Shown piece after piece: positions 33,970 to 43,093 of a stretch of DNA of 64,000 nucleotides (positions are counted from its first letter, which is position 1; the number at the start of each line of letters is the position of its first letter). This DNA comes from Lysinibacillus piscis (GTDB lineage: Bacteria > Bacillota > Bacilli > Bacillales_A > Planococcaceae). The stretch lies in contig NZ_BRZA01000002.1 in the NCBI RefSeq assembly GCF_026012395.1, positions 124,001 through 188,000 of the forward strand, read 5' to 3'. Made by a program: the position numbers and the translations under genes. Under the pieces are notes generated by a model that saw only the letters and a list, made by a program, of their open reading frames with translations, was not told the origin of the DNA and did no database searches.

Positions 33970-34783
33970 GGACAATCACCTCACAGCTTCCTTGATATTG
34001 CTGATAGGCAAAATGATTTGTTGGTCCATGCCCATGTCCTAGCTTTAAATCATGTGTAATGGCAAGATGAATAAATTTTTTAGCTTCGATAATCGCTTGC
34101 TCTATAGGTAAGCCATTGCCTAAAAAGGCTGTCAGTGCGGCAGAGAATGTACAGCCAGTGCCATGTGTATTAAGCGTTTCTATACGAGGCATCGTCATCA
34201 TCCATGCACGCCCATCTTGGAAAAATACATAATCTGTAGCAGTAGTAGAACATTCAAAATGTCCCCCTTTGATGATAATGCATTGTCCACCAACTTGTAG
34301 TAATGTTTGAGCAGCACGATGGATATCGTCTACGGTTTCTATATGCTGTCCAGTTAATGTTTCCGCTTCTGGAATATTTGGTGTTAAAATGGTCGCCAAA
34401 GGTAATAGTTCACTACGCATTGCCTCAATGGCTTGTTGCTGTAATAAGCTAGCGCCACCTTTGGCAATCATCACAGGGTCCACAACTAATGGAAGCTGTT
34501 TATGTTGTAGTATTTGTGCAATGCTATGAATAATATCCGCTGAAAAAAGCATACCTGTTTTCACTGCACGAATATCAAAGTCTTCAAGTAGGGCAAAAAA
34601 TTGCTGTTGAATAAAAGCGGCTTCGATAGGTAAAACCCCAGAGACACCTAGTGTATTTTGAGCAGTAAGCGCTGTAATAACAGAGGTGCCGAATACATGA
34701 AGCTCCTGAAAGGTTTTTAAATCCGCCTGAATGCCTGCACCGCCACCACTATCCGAGCCAGCAATCGTTGTTACAACGTGCAA
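33959..34783 (-). CDS. thiD: Hydroxymethylpyrimidine/phosphomethylpyrimidine kinase
   Basis: Phosphorylates HMP and HMP-P in thiamine synthesis and salvage. The 274-residue ribokinase-fold protein begins with TIAGSDSGGGAGIQADLKTF, and carries ITALTAQNT, VDPVMIAKGG and NTHGTGCTFSAALTAFL near the end (anion hole and catalytic Asp/Cys). Overlaps thiM by 13 bases and thiE by 11. Confidence 0.97.
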   Translation of the reverse strand: MHVVTTIAGSDSGGGAGIQADLKTFQELHVFGTSVITALTAQNTLGVSGVLPIEAAFIQQQFFALLEDFDIRAVKTGMLFSADIIHSIAQILQHKQLPLVVDPVMIAKGGASLLQQQAIEAMRSELLPLATILTPNIPEAETLTGQHIETVDDIHRAAQTLLQVGGQCIIIKGGHFECSTTATDYVFFQDGRAWMMTMPRIETLNTHGTGCTFSAALTAFLGNGLPIEQAIIEAKKFIHLAITHDLKLGHGHGPTNHFAYQQYQGSCEVIVHEA

Positions 34784-35535
34784 GATACATCACCTACCTT
34801 TGAGAAGGCATGTAATTCATTTAAAATAGCAAGCTGAAAGTCACCAATAGCTGGAGTAGCTATAGCCTGCTCGGCTACCTTTTTATAAAGCGCTAAAGTT
34901 TGCGCTAATTGCTGGAAAGGTTTATTGCCAACTGTATAGGCAGCACCACAAATGGCACTTAACAAACAGCCTGTTCCTGTTATGGCTGTCATTTGTACAT
35001 GCCCACCTGTAAGCCATTCGACTTGCTCTCCATCTGTAATGAGATCCCTTTCACCCGTCACGATGACAATACAGTGTTGACGTTGAGCCAGTTGTTTTGC
35101 CTCTGCAACAAGGTCTATTGTGCCATCACCACTATCCACTCCTTTTTGTTGCCATGCTGTATTTGTCATTGCAGCAAGCTCACCAGCATTACAGCGAATA
35201 ACAGCAAAGTGAATTTCCGCTAATAATTGCTGCACAGTTTGCTTACGAAACGTTGTTGCTCCTGCACCAACAGGATCTAACACCACAGGAATACCTTGTG
35301 CATTCGCTTTTTTTCCTGCTAGCAGCATGGATTTTCTTGTTCGCTCATTTAATGTACCAATATTGAGCAATAAAGCAGAGGCGATGCTTACCATTTCTTC
35401 TACTTCATTTGGATCATCTGCCATAACAGGTGAAGCACCAATCGCTAATAATCCGTTTGCTTGAAAGTTAGCCACCACATAATTCGTAATGCAATGAACG
35501 AGTGGCTGTTGTTGTCGAATTGCTTGAAAAATCAT
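34771..35535 (-). CDS. thiM: Hydroxyethylthiazole kinase
   Basis: Salvage kinase for the thiazole part of thiamine. The 254-residue protein has PLVHCITNYVVANFQANGLL, DPNEVEEM, VVLDPVGAGAT and TGTGCLLSAICGA, the ThiM landmarks. ATG 35535 is placed by AGGAGGAC; a longer frame would start in the riboswitch. First gene of the thiMDE operon, controlled by a TPP riboswitch. No thiC or thiS/G genes are nearby, so the operon points to salvage. Confidence 0.96.
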   Translation of the reverse strand: MIFQAIRQQQPLVHCITNYVVANFQANGLLAIGASPVMADDPNEVEEMVSIASALLLNIGTLNERTRKSMLLAGKKANAQGIPVVLDPVGAGATTFRKQTVQQLLAEIHFAVIRCNAGELAAMTNTAWQQKGVDSGDGTIDLVAEAKQLAQRQHCIVIVTGERDLITDGEQVEWLTGGHVQMTAITGTGCLLSAICGAAYTVGNKPFQQLAQTLALYKKVAEQAIATPAIGDFQLAILNELHAFSKVGDVSCTL

Positions 35536-35569
35536 GAAAAGTCCTCCTTTAGGGTGGACGTAAGCATGC

Positions 35570-35605
35570 AAAAAAGGCTCTTTTTACATAAAAAGAGCCT
35601 TTCAC
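35570..35605 (-). terminator. Riboswitch-controlled terminator before thiM
   Basis: AAAGGCTCTTTTT and AAAAAGAGCCTTT form a 13-base stem with an ACAT loop on either strand; on the minus strand it is followed by TTTTT. It sits between the riboswitch core and thiM, so TPP binding probably ends transcription here. Confidence 0.88.
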
Positions 35606-35625
35606 CAATAAAATGGATGTGAATT

Positions 35626-35700
35626 GCTCCCTACGTCAGTATTAACTAACAGGTTCAAAGGGTCAGGTTTTACCTTCTCAACTCATAGGAGTCCCCCCGC
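35626..35700 (-). promoter_or_regulatory. TPP riboswitch (THI element)
   Basis: Read on the minus strand, the region has a GGGGGGACTCC start, CTGAG-like joining part (GTTGAGAAGG), the conserved ACCCTTTGAACCTG core and CTGACGTAGGGAGC end. These are the P2 to P5 landmarks of a TPP aptamer. It precedes a terminator and thiM. High TPP should reduce thiMDE expression. Confidence 0.95.
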
Positions 35701-35720
35701 AATGGTATGTGACTGATACT

Positions 35721-35788
35721 ACATTTTCGCTACAAAAACATCTATGGCTGACAATGCGTTTTCGCCACAAAAAACATCTGTAGTTGAT
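35721..35788. repeat. Two imperfect tandem repeats upstream of the riboswitch
   Basis: ACATTTTCGCTACAAAAACA-TCTATGGCTGA and GCGTTTTCGCCACAAAAAAC-ATCTGTAGTTGA are alike and directly repeated about 35 bases apart. They lie between the promoter and the aptamer, inside the transcribed leader. Confidence 0.5.
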
Positions 35789-35791
35789 CCA

Positions 35792-35820
35792 AATGTATCA
35801 TATGTCCACAATGTATTCAA
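35792..35820 (-). promoter_or_regulatory. Probable thiMDE promoter
   Basis: On the minus strand, TTGAAT and TACATT are 17 bases apart with TGA directly before the -10 (an extended -10). Weak hexamers but right spacing, about 90 bases ahead of the riboswitch core. Confidence 0.45.
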
Positions 35821-35952
35821 TCCTTCCAGCACATTTTGATTTTTTTTGCTAAATTAGGTAAAGTAGTAACGTTACCAAATAGGGGATAGCAAGTAAAAAA
35901 ATGAAACTTATACAAAGGTAAATCGTAGAACAAGTTAAGGAGGAGAATGAAA

Positions 35953-36966
35953 ATGAATGCAAAAAGATGGGTTGCGCTTATTATTGCGAGCGTATTACTG
36001 TTGTTTTCTTTAGGAATTAACACAATATTTACTTTGTTGAAAGCAGATTTTTTAAGCAGTTTTGATAGCTTAATGCAAGGTGATGATTTAGCTGTATTTG
36101 AAACGGATATTGAAGGTGGTAGTTTAGATAAGCGAATTGCCTATTTAAAAGTAGATGGAACAATTCAGGATATTGGTACAAGTACAATATGGCAGCCAGT
36201 TGCCTATGATCATCAATTTTTCCTAAAACAATTAGATACTATTTTATATGATGATACGGTACAAGGTGTTGTCTTAAGCGTCAATTCTCCAGGCGGTGGT
36301 GTTAAAGAATCAGCAGAAATTTATAAAAAGCTGTTAGCTATTAAAGAAGAACGTCAAATTCCAATCTATGTATCAATGGATTCGATGGCAGCTTCGGGAG
36401 GCTATTATATTGCTGCACCAGCCGATAAAATTTTTGCACATCGTGATACGATTACAGGCTCAATCGGTGTCATCATGCAATCAATCAATTATCAAGAACT
36501 AGCTGAAAAAGTCGGCGTGAAGTTCGAAACATTCAAATCGGGTGCACATAAAGATATGCTGAGCCCAACACGTGAAGTAACGGAAGAAGAACGTGCGATG
36601 ATGCAGGATATGATTAATGAAACATATGAGGAATTTGTTGATATTGTGGAACAAGGGCGTAATATGTCTGAGGCCGATGTTAAAAAAGTAGCGGATGGTC
36701 GTATTATGGGTGGTAACAAAGCATTAGAGGCAGGGCTTATTGATGCGATTGGTGATGAGGAAGCAACAATTGCTGCCCTACGTGAAGATTTTGGCTTAGA
36801 GGATGCAACATTATTTGAATACACACAAGATGTTGGTGGCTGGCAGTCTTATATGGGCATGAAAATAAGCTCTATGTTTGGACCATCTACCGAAGAGAAA
36901 ATGTTGATGAAAATTATGACAGATTATAAAGCACCAAAAATGATGTACTTATATGGTGACTATTGA
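35953..36966 (+). CDS. sppA: Signal peptide peptidase SppA
   Basis: Membrane-anchored protease that degrades signal peptides after cleavage. The 337-residue protein has one N-terminal membrane helix (about residues 6-27), then a Clp-like protease fold with SPGGGVKESAEIYKKL, DSMAASGGYY (Ser148) and KSGAHKDMLSP (Lys200), the Ser-Lys dyad in Bacillus SppA. ATG 35953 is favoured by AAGGAGGAG 8 bases upstream. GTAACGTTAC at 35866-35875 is a small palindrome ahead of it. Followed 13 bases later by yteJ. Confidence 0.96.
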   Translation: MNAKRWVALIIASVLLLFSLGINTIFTLLKADFLSSFDSLMQGDDLAVFETDIEGGSLDKRIAYLKVDGTIQDIGTSTIWQPVAYDHQFFLKQLDTILYDDTVQGVVLSVNSPGGGVKESAEIYKKLLAIKEERQIPIYVSMDSMAASGGYYIAAPADKIFAHRDTITGSIGVIMQSINYQELAEKVGVKFETFKSGAHKDMLSPTREVTEEERAMMQDMINETYEEFVDIVEQGRNMSEADVKKVADGRIMGGNKALEAGLIDAIGDEEATIAALREDFGLEDATLFEYTQDVGGWQSYMGMKISSMFGPSTEEKMLMKIMTDYKAPKMMYLYGDY

Positions 36967-36979
36967 GGAGGGGTAACGT

Positions 36980-37582
36980 ATGACAAATCATGAGCTGATG
37001 CTACAGACAGCACCCTCTCCAACATATAATTTGGCTACATCTAAAAACTATGTATTAAAAACGGCAGGCTTCTGGGTACGTTTTTGGGCATTTTTATTGG
37101 ATATTTTAATTATTGCGGCAATTGGTGGTATTATTATAAATCCGATTTTCTATTTAATGGATTGGTCATTATCGCAATCAGCTTGGTATGCGCCGATTTC
37201 TATTTTGTCAGCGATACTTTACTATAGTTATTTTGTATTGATGACGAAATTTTTCGGACAAACCATAGGGAAAATGGCGCTTGGTTTACGTGTGATTTCC
37301 TTAAAGCATGAACAGCTAACATGGTCAGATGTATTATTTCGTGATTGGATTGGTCGTGTGATTAGCAATATTTTTAAGCCACTTTATTTATTAACAGTTG
37401 TGATGCCAAATAATCAAGGCTTACACGACTTCTTTGCAGATACAGCTGTTGTACATGAAAATGTTTATATTGAAAAAGAATTGATTTCAACACCAGCAGT
37501 GGAGCCAAATCAGTCACTAGCTCTTGAAAAAATAGAGTCAACAGAAGAAGTAGAAATAGTGTCTGAATCAACAGATAAATAA
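36980..37582 (+). CDS. yteJ: RDD family membrane protein YteJ
   Basis: A 200-residue protein with three or four membrane segments (about 25-50, 65-85, 130-145). RDD landmarks are VRFWAFLLDILIIAAI and GQTIGKMALGLRVIS, then LFRDWIGRVISNIF. The acidic C-terminal tail is predicted disordered. In the sppA operon, as in B. subtilis, where ytfJ and others follow; here those genes are missing. Role unknown, probably linked to SppA. Confidence 0.9.
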   Translation: MTNHELMLQTAPSPTYNLATSKNYVLKTAGFWVRFWAFLLDILIIAAIGGIIINPIFYLMDWSLSQSAWYAPISILSAILYYSYFVLMTKFFGQTIGKMALGLRVISLKHEQLTWSDVLFRDWIGRVISNIFKPLYLLTVVMPNNQGLHDFFADTAVVHENVYIEKELISTPAVEPNQSLALEKIESTEEVEIVSESTDK

Positions 37583-37599
37583 ATTTTAAGCTATCTTAG

Positions 37600-37629
37600 T
37601 TGCAATCGTTTCTAGTTGTTTAGTAATAT
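37600..37629 (+). promoter_or_regulatory. Possible tpx promoter
   Basis: TTGCAA and TAATAT are 18 bases apart, 34 bases before the tpx start. Moderate fit to sigma-A. Confidence 0.35.
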
Positions 37630-37662
37630 GATGTATATACGAATAGTAGGAGGCGTTTTAAC

Positions 37663-38166
37663 ATGGCACAAATAACATTTAAAAATGGTCCAGTAACATT
37701 GATTGGTAATGAAGTGAAAGTTGGTGACAAAGCACCAGACTTCACTGTGCTAGCAAATGATTTATCTGCGGTAACATTACAAAATTCAACAGGTAAAATT
37801 CGTTTATTCAGCGTTGTACCATCATTAGATACAGGTGTATGTGATGCACAAACACGTCGTTTTAACGAGGAAGCAGCAAACTTAGGCGATAACGTAGTAA
37901 TCTATACGGTATCTGTAGACCTTCCTTTTGCACAAAAACGTTGGTGTGGTGCAGCGGGCATTGATGCTGTTCAAACCGTATCAGATCACCGCGATTTATC
38001 ATTTGGTGAAGCATATGGTGTTTACATTCAAGAGTTACGTCTATTAGCACGTGCGATTTTTGTTGTAGATGCAAATGACAATGTGGTGTATGTAGAGTAT
38101 GTGCCAGAAGCGACAGACCATCCTAACTATGAAGCAGCGATTGCAGCAGTAAAAGCATTGGCATAA
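37663..38166 (+). CDS. tpx: Thiol peroxidase
   Basis: Peroxiredoxin that reduces hydroperoxides. The 167-residue protein has the peroxidatic Cys60 in [12 protein letters not shown] and the resolving Cys95 in KRWCGAAG, at the family-standard positions. GGAGG precedes ATG 37663. It has its own weak promoter and a terminator-like hairpin after it, but stays next to ytxK as in B. subtilis. Confidence 0.97.
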   Translation: MAQITFKNGPVTLIGNEVKVGDKAPDFTVLANDLSAVTLQNSTGKIRLFSVVPSLDTGVCDAQTRRFNEEAANLGDNVVIYTVSVDLPFAQKRWCGAAGIDAVQTVSDHRDLSFGEAYGVYIQELRLLARAIFVVDANDNVVYVEYVPEATDHPNYEAAIAAVKALA

Positions 38167-38187
38167 GCAAGTTAGAACACTAGATGG

Positions 38188-38220
38188 GGAGCTGTGACAG
38201 TATGTTGTCATAGCTCCTTT
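38188..38220 (+). terminator. tpx terminator
   Basis: GGAGCTGTGACA pairs with TGTCATAGCTCC around GTATGT, followed by TTTCTTT. Transcription into ytxK may partly pass through. Confidence 0.75.
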
Positions 38221-38242
38221 CTTTCGTGAAAGGATGTTCAAG

Positions 38243-39172
38243 ATGGAGAATATGGAAAAAATATTTAAAATGCTCAATGACCATGCTGTGAAAGTAGAAA
38301 AAGAGCAGCAAGTGACATTGCTAGAAGGCATTTTAGATGGTTTAGAGACATGGCTAGATGGAGAAGTTGACTTTTCACAGCCAGGAGCAACAAAAGAGGA
38401 TATACGGAAAGCTATTCAAATAGCGATTTTAAAGGGTATGCGTCAAAGTGCACAACCAAATCATCAAATGACACCAGATACATTAGGCTTATTGGTGGGG
38501 TATTTAGTGGAGCAAATTTTCGCTAAACGTTTAAAAGATGACAAAATTGCAGTATTAGATTTAGCAGTTGGTACAGGAAATCTATTGTTAACAGTGATGA
38601 ATTTATTAGATGGCAAAATAGAAGCGACAGGTGTAGAAATTGATGAGCTACTCATTCGTTTAGCAGCAGCAACAGCCGATTTAACAGAGCAGCCTGTAGC
38701 CCTTTATCGCCAAGATGCATTACAAGACTTATTAGTAAATCCTGTTGACGCAGTCGTATGTGATTTACCAGTTGGTTATTATCCGAATGAGGAAGTAGCA
38801 TTGGAATATGAGCTATGTCCTGCTGAAGGCATGAGTTATGCACATCATTTATTTATTGAACAATCTATGAACTATACAAAAGAGGGTGGCTATTTATTTT
38901 TCCTAGCACCGACCCATCTTTTTGAGTCAGAGCAGTCGAAGCAATTGCATAAATATATTCAAAAGTATGCATGGATTCAAGCTATTATCCAATTGCCAGA
39001 TACGATGTTTGCCAACAAAGCACTTGAAAAAAGTATTGTTATTCTACAAAAGCAAAGTAAAGAGCTGAAAGCACCGAAAGAAGTATTATTAGCGAAGGTG
39101 CCAAATATGCAAAATAAACAAGCATTAGCGTTGTTCTTTGAAAAAGTGAAAATGTGGCAGGAAGCAAACTAA
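38243..39172 (+). CDS. ytxK: YtxK-like class I SAM-dependent methyltransferase
   Basis: A 309-residue protein related to N6-adenine DNA methylases. Motif I is AVLDLAVGTGNLLLTVM, and the catalytic NPPY-like site is degenerate, AVVCDLPVGYYP, which fits YtxK, whose target is unknown. The N-terminal 90 residues are helical. ATG 38243 is picked with AAAGGA 8 bases upstream. B. subtilis has ackA next; here a universal stress protein follows convergently. Confidence 0.88.
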   Translation: MENMEKIFKMLNDHAVKVEKEQQVTLLEGILDGLETWLDGEVDFSQPGATKEDIRKAIQIAILKGMRQSAQPNHQMTPDTLGLLVGYLVEQIFAKRLKDDKIAVLDLAVGTGNLLLTVMNLLDGKIEATGVEIDELLIRLAAATADLTEQPVALYRQDALQDLLVNPVDAVVCDLPVGYYPNEEVALEYELCPAEGMSYAHHLFIEQSMNYTKEGGYLFFLAPTHLFESEQSKQLHKYIQKYAWIQAIIQLPDTMFANKALEKSIVILQKQSKELKAPKEVLLAKVPNMQNKQALALFFEKVKMWQEAN

Positions 39173-39173
39173 C

Positions 39174-39209
39174 AAAAAAAGGTATCCACTTGAATGGATA
39201 CCTTTTTGC
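39174..39209. terminator. Bidirectional terminator of ytxK and usp
   Basis: AAAAAAGGTATCC and GGATACCTTTTT pair around ACTTGAAT with A/T tracts on both sides. Confidence 0.92.
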
Positions 39210-39216
39210 TGTTTGA

Positions 39217-39666
39217 TTAAATTTCTGGTGTACGGATAACAAGTACGTCACATTTAGCCGAGCGTACAATTGCTTCAGATACAGAACCGATAAGGAAGCG
39301 TTCAACCGCATTCAAACCTGTTGCACCACAAATAATTAAATCTGCATCTACAACTTTAGAAAGCTCTTTTGTAATAATATTTTTTGGTGAGCCATATTCA
39401 ATGATGAGGTTTACATTTGCAACGCCTGCTTCTTCAGCCTGCTTTTTGTAGCCGTTTAATAGCTCTTCAGAAAAGCTTTGCGCACGTTCAGCAATAGAAC
39501 GGTCATAGGCTTCAATAGCTGCAAATGAACGCGTATCAATAACGTTCACCAAATTTAAAATAGAACCTTCGTTACGTTTAGCGACATCAATGGATTTACG
39601 GAAAGCGTATTCAGCTTCCTTAGAACCATCTACTGCAACTACGATACTTTTATATTGATTTGCCAT
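39217..39666 (-). CDS. Universal stress protein (UspA family)
   Basis: A 149-residue ATP-binding stress protein. IVVAVDGSKEAEYAF starts it and GATGLNAVERFLIGSVSEAI is the G-2x-G-9x-GS nucleotide site. GGAGGTTTTTT lies before the start on the minus strand. No operon partner. Partner proteins are unknown. Confidence 0.93.
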   Translation of the reverse strand: MANQYKSIVVAVDGSKEAEYAFRKSIDVAKRNEGSILNLVNVIDTRSFAAIEAYDRSIAERAQSFSEELLNGYKKQAEEAGVANVNLIIEYGSPKNIITKELSKVVDADLIICGATGLNAVERFLIGSVSEAIVRSAKCDVLVIRTPEI

Positions 39667-39988
39667 TTAAAAAACCTCCTCCATCTGTATATGCTAATTA
39701 TACCAAATGATTGGTTAAAAGAAATACTACTCCAACATAAAAATGTGAAAAATTGAAGGCGTTTTCAAGTGTGTGAAGGATTTTCGAAAAATATTATGAT
39801 AACAATAATAAATTATTTAATATTTCATATTTTTGAAACATTGCGAATATTTTTGGTAGCGTTTTTATTTGAAGATTTTTTTGTAGTTGTTTGGTAATAT
39901 GAACATATAAGGAGTGCATTTAGATACATAAATATGTATTGAATAAAACGCTGCTTACATTTACAAGTAATGGAAGGGGAAAAGGGAA
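39667..39988. other. AT-rich divergent intergenic region (usp and ald)
   Basis: About 320 bases between divergently read usp and ald. It must hold both promoters. A weak TTGTAG (39881-39886) with ATATAA 18 bases on may drive ald. No operator dyad or RNA structure was certain. Confidence 0.4.
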
Positions 39989-41104
39989 ATGAAGATCGGC
40001 GTTCCAAAGGAAATTAAAAATAATGAAAATCGTGTTGCGATGACACCAGCAGGCGTTGTGACATTGACACAAGCAGGTCACGAAGTGTATATCGAAGCAG
40101 GTGCAGGTTTAGGCTCTAGCTTTACAGATGCTGATTACCAAGCAGCGGGTGCACATATTGTGGCAACTGCTAAAGAAGCATGGTCACAAGAAATGGTGAT
40201 GAAAGTAAAAGAACCAATCGCTTCAGAATATGATTATTTCTACGAAGGTCAAATTTTATTCACTTACCTGCACTTAGCACCAGAAGTAGAATTAACACAA
40301 GCTCTTTTAAATAAAAAAGTAGTAGGTATTGCCTATGAAACAGTACAATTAGCAAACGGTTCTCTACCACTTTTAACACCAATGAGTGAAGTAGCAGGGA
40401 AGATGGCTACACAAATTGGTGCACAATTCTTAGAGAAAAACCATGAAGGTAAAGGCATTTTACTAGGTGGTGTTTCTGGTGTGCAACGTGGTAAAGTAAC
40501 GATTATCGGTGGTGGTATTGCTGGAACAAATGCAGCAAAAATTGCTGTTGGTATGGGTGCAGACGTAACAGTAATCGATTTAAGCCCAGAGCGCTTACGC
40601 CAATTAGAAGATATTTTTGGTCGTGATGTACAAACATTAATTTCAAATCCATTTAACATTGCAGAATCTGTAAAAACTTCTGATTTAGTGATTGGAGCTG
40701 TATTAATTCCAGGCGCAAAAGCACCGAAGCTTGTATCTGAGGAAATGATTCAATCTATGCAACCAGGCTCGGTTGTAGTGGATATTGCAATCGACCAAGG
40801 CGGTATTTTTGCATCAACTGACCGTGTCACAACACATGATGATCCAACATACGTAAAACACGGTGTTGTACACTATGCAGTAGCAAATATGCCAGGTGCT
40901 GTACCTCGCACATCAACAATTGCGTTAACAAACAACACAATTCCTTATGCATTACAAATTGCGAACAAAGGGTACAAACAAGCATGTCTTGATAACCAAG
41001 CATTGAAAAAAGGTGTAAACACATTAGAAGGTCACCTTACTTATAAAGCAGTAGCAGACGATCAACAATTACCATATGTAAATGTAGATGAGTTAATTCA
41101 ATAA
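39989..41104 (+). CDS. ald: Alanine dehydrogenase
   Basis: Interconverts L-alanine and pyruvate with NAD; in bacilli it supports growth on alanine and sporulation. The 371-residue protein begins [20 protein letters not shown], with the [20 protein letters not shown] nucleotide fold, [20 protein letters not shown] and an intact C-terminus. GGAAGGGGAAAAGGGAA precedes ATG 39989. Followed by a terminator; the usual synteny breaks here. Confidence 0.97.
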   Translation: MKIGVPKEIKNNENRVAMTPAGVVTLTQAGHEVYIEAGAGLGSSFTDADYQAAGAHIVATAKEAWSQEMVMKVKEPIASEYDYFYEGQILFTYLHLAPEVELTQALLNKKVVGIAYETVQLANGSLPLLTPMSEVAGKMATQIGAQFLEKNHEGKGILLGGVSGVQRGKVTIIGGGIAGTNAAKIAVGMGADVTVIDLSPERLRQLEDIFGRDVQTLISNPFNIAESVKTSDLVIGAVLIPGAKAPKLVSEEMIQSMQPGSVVVDIAIDQGGIFASTDRVTTHDDPTYVKHGVVHYAVANMPGAVPRTSTIALTNNTIPYALQIANKGYKQACLDNQALKKGVNTLEGHLTYKAVADDQQLPYVNVDELIQ

Positions 41105-41133
41105 TTTAAATACAAAAGAAACACCATGTCATA

Positions 41134-41190
41134 GGAACGACACCTCAATTGTTAGACACAGCATCTAATAGTTGGAGGTGTCGTTTTTTA
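41134..41190 (+). terminator. ald terminator
   Basis: AACGACACCTC-AA-TTGTTAG pairs with CTAATAG-TTGGAGGTGTCGTT, then TTTTT. The 41191-41390 stretch after it is AT-rich with no gene recognised, and one copy of a short recurring repeat. Confidence 0.92.
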
Positions 41191-41356
41191 ATGACTAAAA
41201 TTACAAGTGACATGCGTGATTATTCAAGGTTGCAATTTAGAAACTATTTTTAGAAAAATAAGAAAAACAGTTAGGGATAGATAGTTTGGAAATAGAACTA
41301 GATGGGCAAAGAAAAGATTGTGATTAATTCGATGATTTGAGATTAGTTATGGAGAA

Positions 41357-41388
41357 CCTTATCATAAGTAAGTGCGGTTTATAAAAAG
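41357..41388 (+). repeat. Short dispersed repeat, copy 1
   Basis: CCTTATCATAAGTAAGTGCG-GTTTATAAAAAG agrees with the copy at 45052-45083 in 28 of 32 bases. It is not part of any gene. Confidence 0.55.
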
Positions 41389-41390
41389 AA

Positions 41391-41434
41391 TTAAACCTGC
41401 ATCTAGTATTAATAAATTAGATACAGGTTTAAAA
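41391..41434 (-). terminator. Terminator of the Fic gene
   Basis: TTAAACCTGCATCTA and AGATACAGGTTTAA pair across a 14-base AT-rich loop, with T residues on the minus strand exit. It lies just downstream of the fic stop. Confidence 0.75.
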
Positions 41435-41438
41435 GTAT

Positions 41439-42575
41439 TTAAGATTGAATCAATTGGGTAATATCATAGTTATAGTAAGCGACATTTCTTTTTGACTGAT
41501 CATCTTTATAAAGTAGCTGATTCTCAACTAAGAAATTTAAAGCTTGTCTAGCTGTAGATGGAGAGATATTTAAAGCTTGTGCCATTTCTATAGCATTTGT
41601 TTTAGGGTAGCGAAATGACAATAAATAAACATTTTTTTGTACTTCTTTTTCACATTTTTTAAGACCATCAAAAGCAATTTTTTCAGCCGTTTCTAATAAA
41701 AGATTTAACTTATCGGCCATTCTATTAGAAGCTTCCAAGAAGAATTCAATCCATTGAGTCCAACTTGCATTATTACCCCTCGTGCTATTTAAAAAGTGGT
41801 AATATTTAAATCTTTGTTTCTCAAGTTCTTCACTAACAAAAAAGATTGGGCTTGCTATTAAATCCGATTGTACTGTATATAAAGCAATTAAAATCCTACC
41901 TAAACGACCATTACCATCTAAAAATGGATGTATAGATTCAAATTGGGCATGCATGATAGCAACTTTTAACAATGCAGGGCTGTTTTCATCAATTATAAAT
42001 GTATTTTCTTTCTCAAGATGATCTGTTGAGAGTTTTTGGCCATAAGGATGTTTATTAATAAAGTTCTCCCAGTTATTTAAGTAATCGGGTATCTCGTTAG
42101 CTTCAATAGGAATATAGGAAGCATCTTCAATTTTATTATTAGGACCAATAAAATTTTGAATTCTCCTAAATTCGCCACTTCCCTCTGTAGTTCCTCTAGA
42201 ATTTTCCATTAAAATTTCGTGTAATTCTAAAATTAATCTAGTAGAGATTGGGTATCCATTCCGGATTTGCTCATAACCATAATTCAAGGCTTTTCGATAA
42301 TTATCTACTTCATGAATCTTAGGTGCAGTGCTTTTTTTGTGTGCCTGTTCAACCATTTCTATGAATGTAACTTGAGTACCTTCAATTCTAGTGGATTGTA
42401 CAGATTCATTTAATGAAAGTGTATTGATTAATTCAGTACCTAATAGGGAATATTTAAATCGTTCATCTAATCTTCCTAGCTTATTTGAGACTTCATTTAA
42501 AAGAATCAATAGCTTAGTTGCATCTGTTACAGGAATGCTAATAGGAAGCTTTTTAATGCCTCTAATTGGTGACAT
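41439..42575 (-). CDS. Fic family protein with inhibitory motif and C-terminal wHTH
   Basis: Probable AMP-transferase. The 378-residue protein has STRIEG (residues 61-66), the S-x-x-x-E-G inhibitory helix of class II Fic proteins, then the active motif HPFLDGNGRLGR at about 216-227 with intact His, Asp and both Arg. The last 75 residues form a winged helix (SFRYPKTNAIEMAQALNISP). Built-in inhibition explains why no antitoxin partner lies next to it. AAGGAGGATTTATT precedes its start on the minus strand. It stands alone in an accessory patch. Target protein unknown. Confidence 0.9.
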   Translation of the reverse strand: MSPIRGIKKLPISIPVTDATKLLILLNEVSNKLGRLDERFKYSLLGTELINTLSLNESVQSTRIEGTQVTFIEMVEQAHKKSTAPKIHEVDNYRKALNYGYEQIRNGYPISTRLILELHEILMENSRGTTEGSGEFRRIQNFIGPNNKIEDASYIPIEANEIPDYLNNWENFINKHPYGQKLSTDHLEKENTFIIDENSPALLKVAIMHAQFESIHPFLDGNGRLGRILIALYTVQSDLIASPIFFVSEELEKQRFKYYHFLNSTRGNNASWTQWIEFFLEASNRMADKLNLLLETAEKIAFDGLKKCEKEVQKNVYLLSFRYPKTNAIEMAQALNISPSTARQALNFLVENQLLYKDDQSKRNVAYYNYDITQLIQS

Positions 42576-43007
42576 AATAAATCCTCCTTAAGTAAATAAT
42601 TTTATTTTTTTTCCTCAAATAAATATAATATACCACTTAAGGTTGAAAAAACGAAGAAAAAAATCTTATTTATATTGAGGTTAGTATATGTTATTTAAAG
42701 ACATTTTATTCAGGTGAAAAGAATTCAGAAAAACCTTACTTGTGTCAGTCATGGAGAACCACAAGTACAGCAATAATTGAATTAAACTCATCTGACAGCT
42801 GGAGAGATTAGATTTTATATAGAGAGAATTTAAGTGCGACGGAGAGGGGAAGACCGTATTACACATAGGTTTGAGGGCAGTGTCAGCTTGCCATTAGGTG
42901 AGTTGTCACAGCCCTTTTTGGTGATTCCGTTCAACAACTTACAAACAAGAGGCCGATGTGTGAAGAACGAGCGATTAGTTTGCAAAAATTGAATGGACAT
43001 AAAGAAA
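42576..43007. other. Gene-poor stretch
   Basis: About 430 bases between fic and padR. It must hold the fic promoter. An imperfect GGGCAGTGTCA ... TGTCACAGCCC dyad followed by TTTTT near 42875-42919 looks like an old terminator without its gene. No coding signal was convincing. Confidence 0.5.
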
Positions 43008-43043
43008 TTGCTTGATTATATTCTATGTGTATAATATTATACA
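43008..43043 (+). promoter_or_regulatory. padR promoter overlapped by a palindrome
   Basis: TTGCTT (43008-43013) and TATAAT (43030-43035) are 16 bases apart. The perfect 16-base palindrome TGTATAATATTATACA (43028-43043) covers the -10. PadR proteins commonly bind such AT-rich dyads at their own promoters, so autorepression is likely. Confidence 0.65.
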
Positions 43044-43093
43044 TGTGTAATATGAAATGAGCACAACAGCTCAGACAATGGAGGATTGATTTT

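Noticed and set aside
41191-41253. 20-codon plus-strand frame after the ald terminator
   Set aside because: Very short, no ribosome site because the start is in the terminator T tract.
42681-42866. Minus-strand 61-codon frame between fic and padR
   Set aside because: No ribosome site and no protein-like composition; an AT-rich chance frame.
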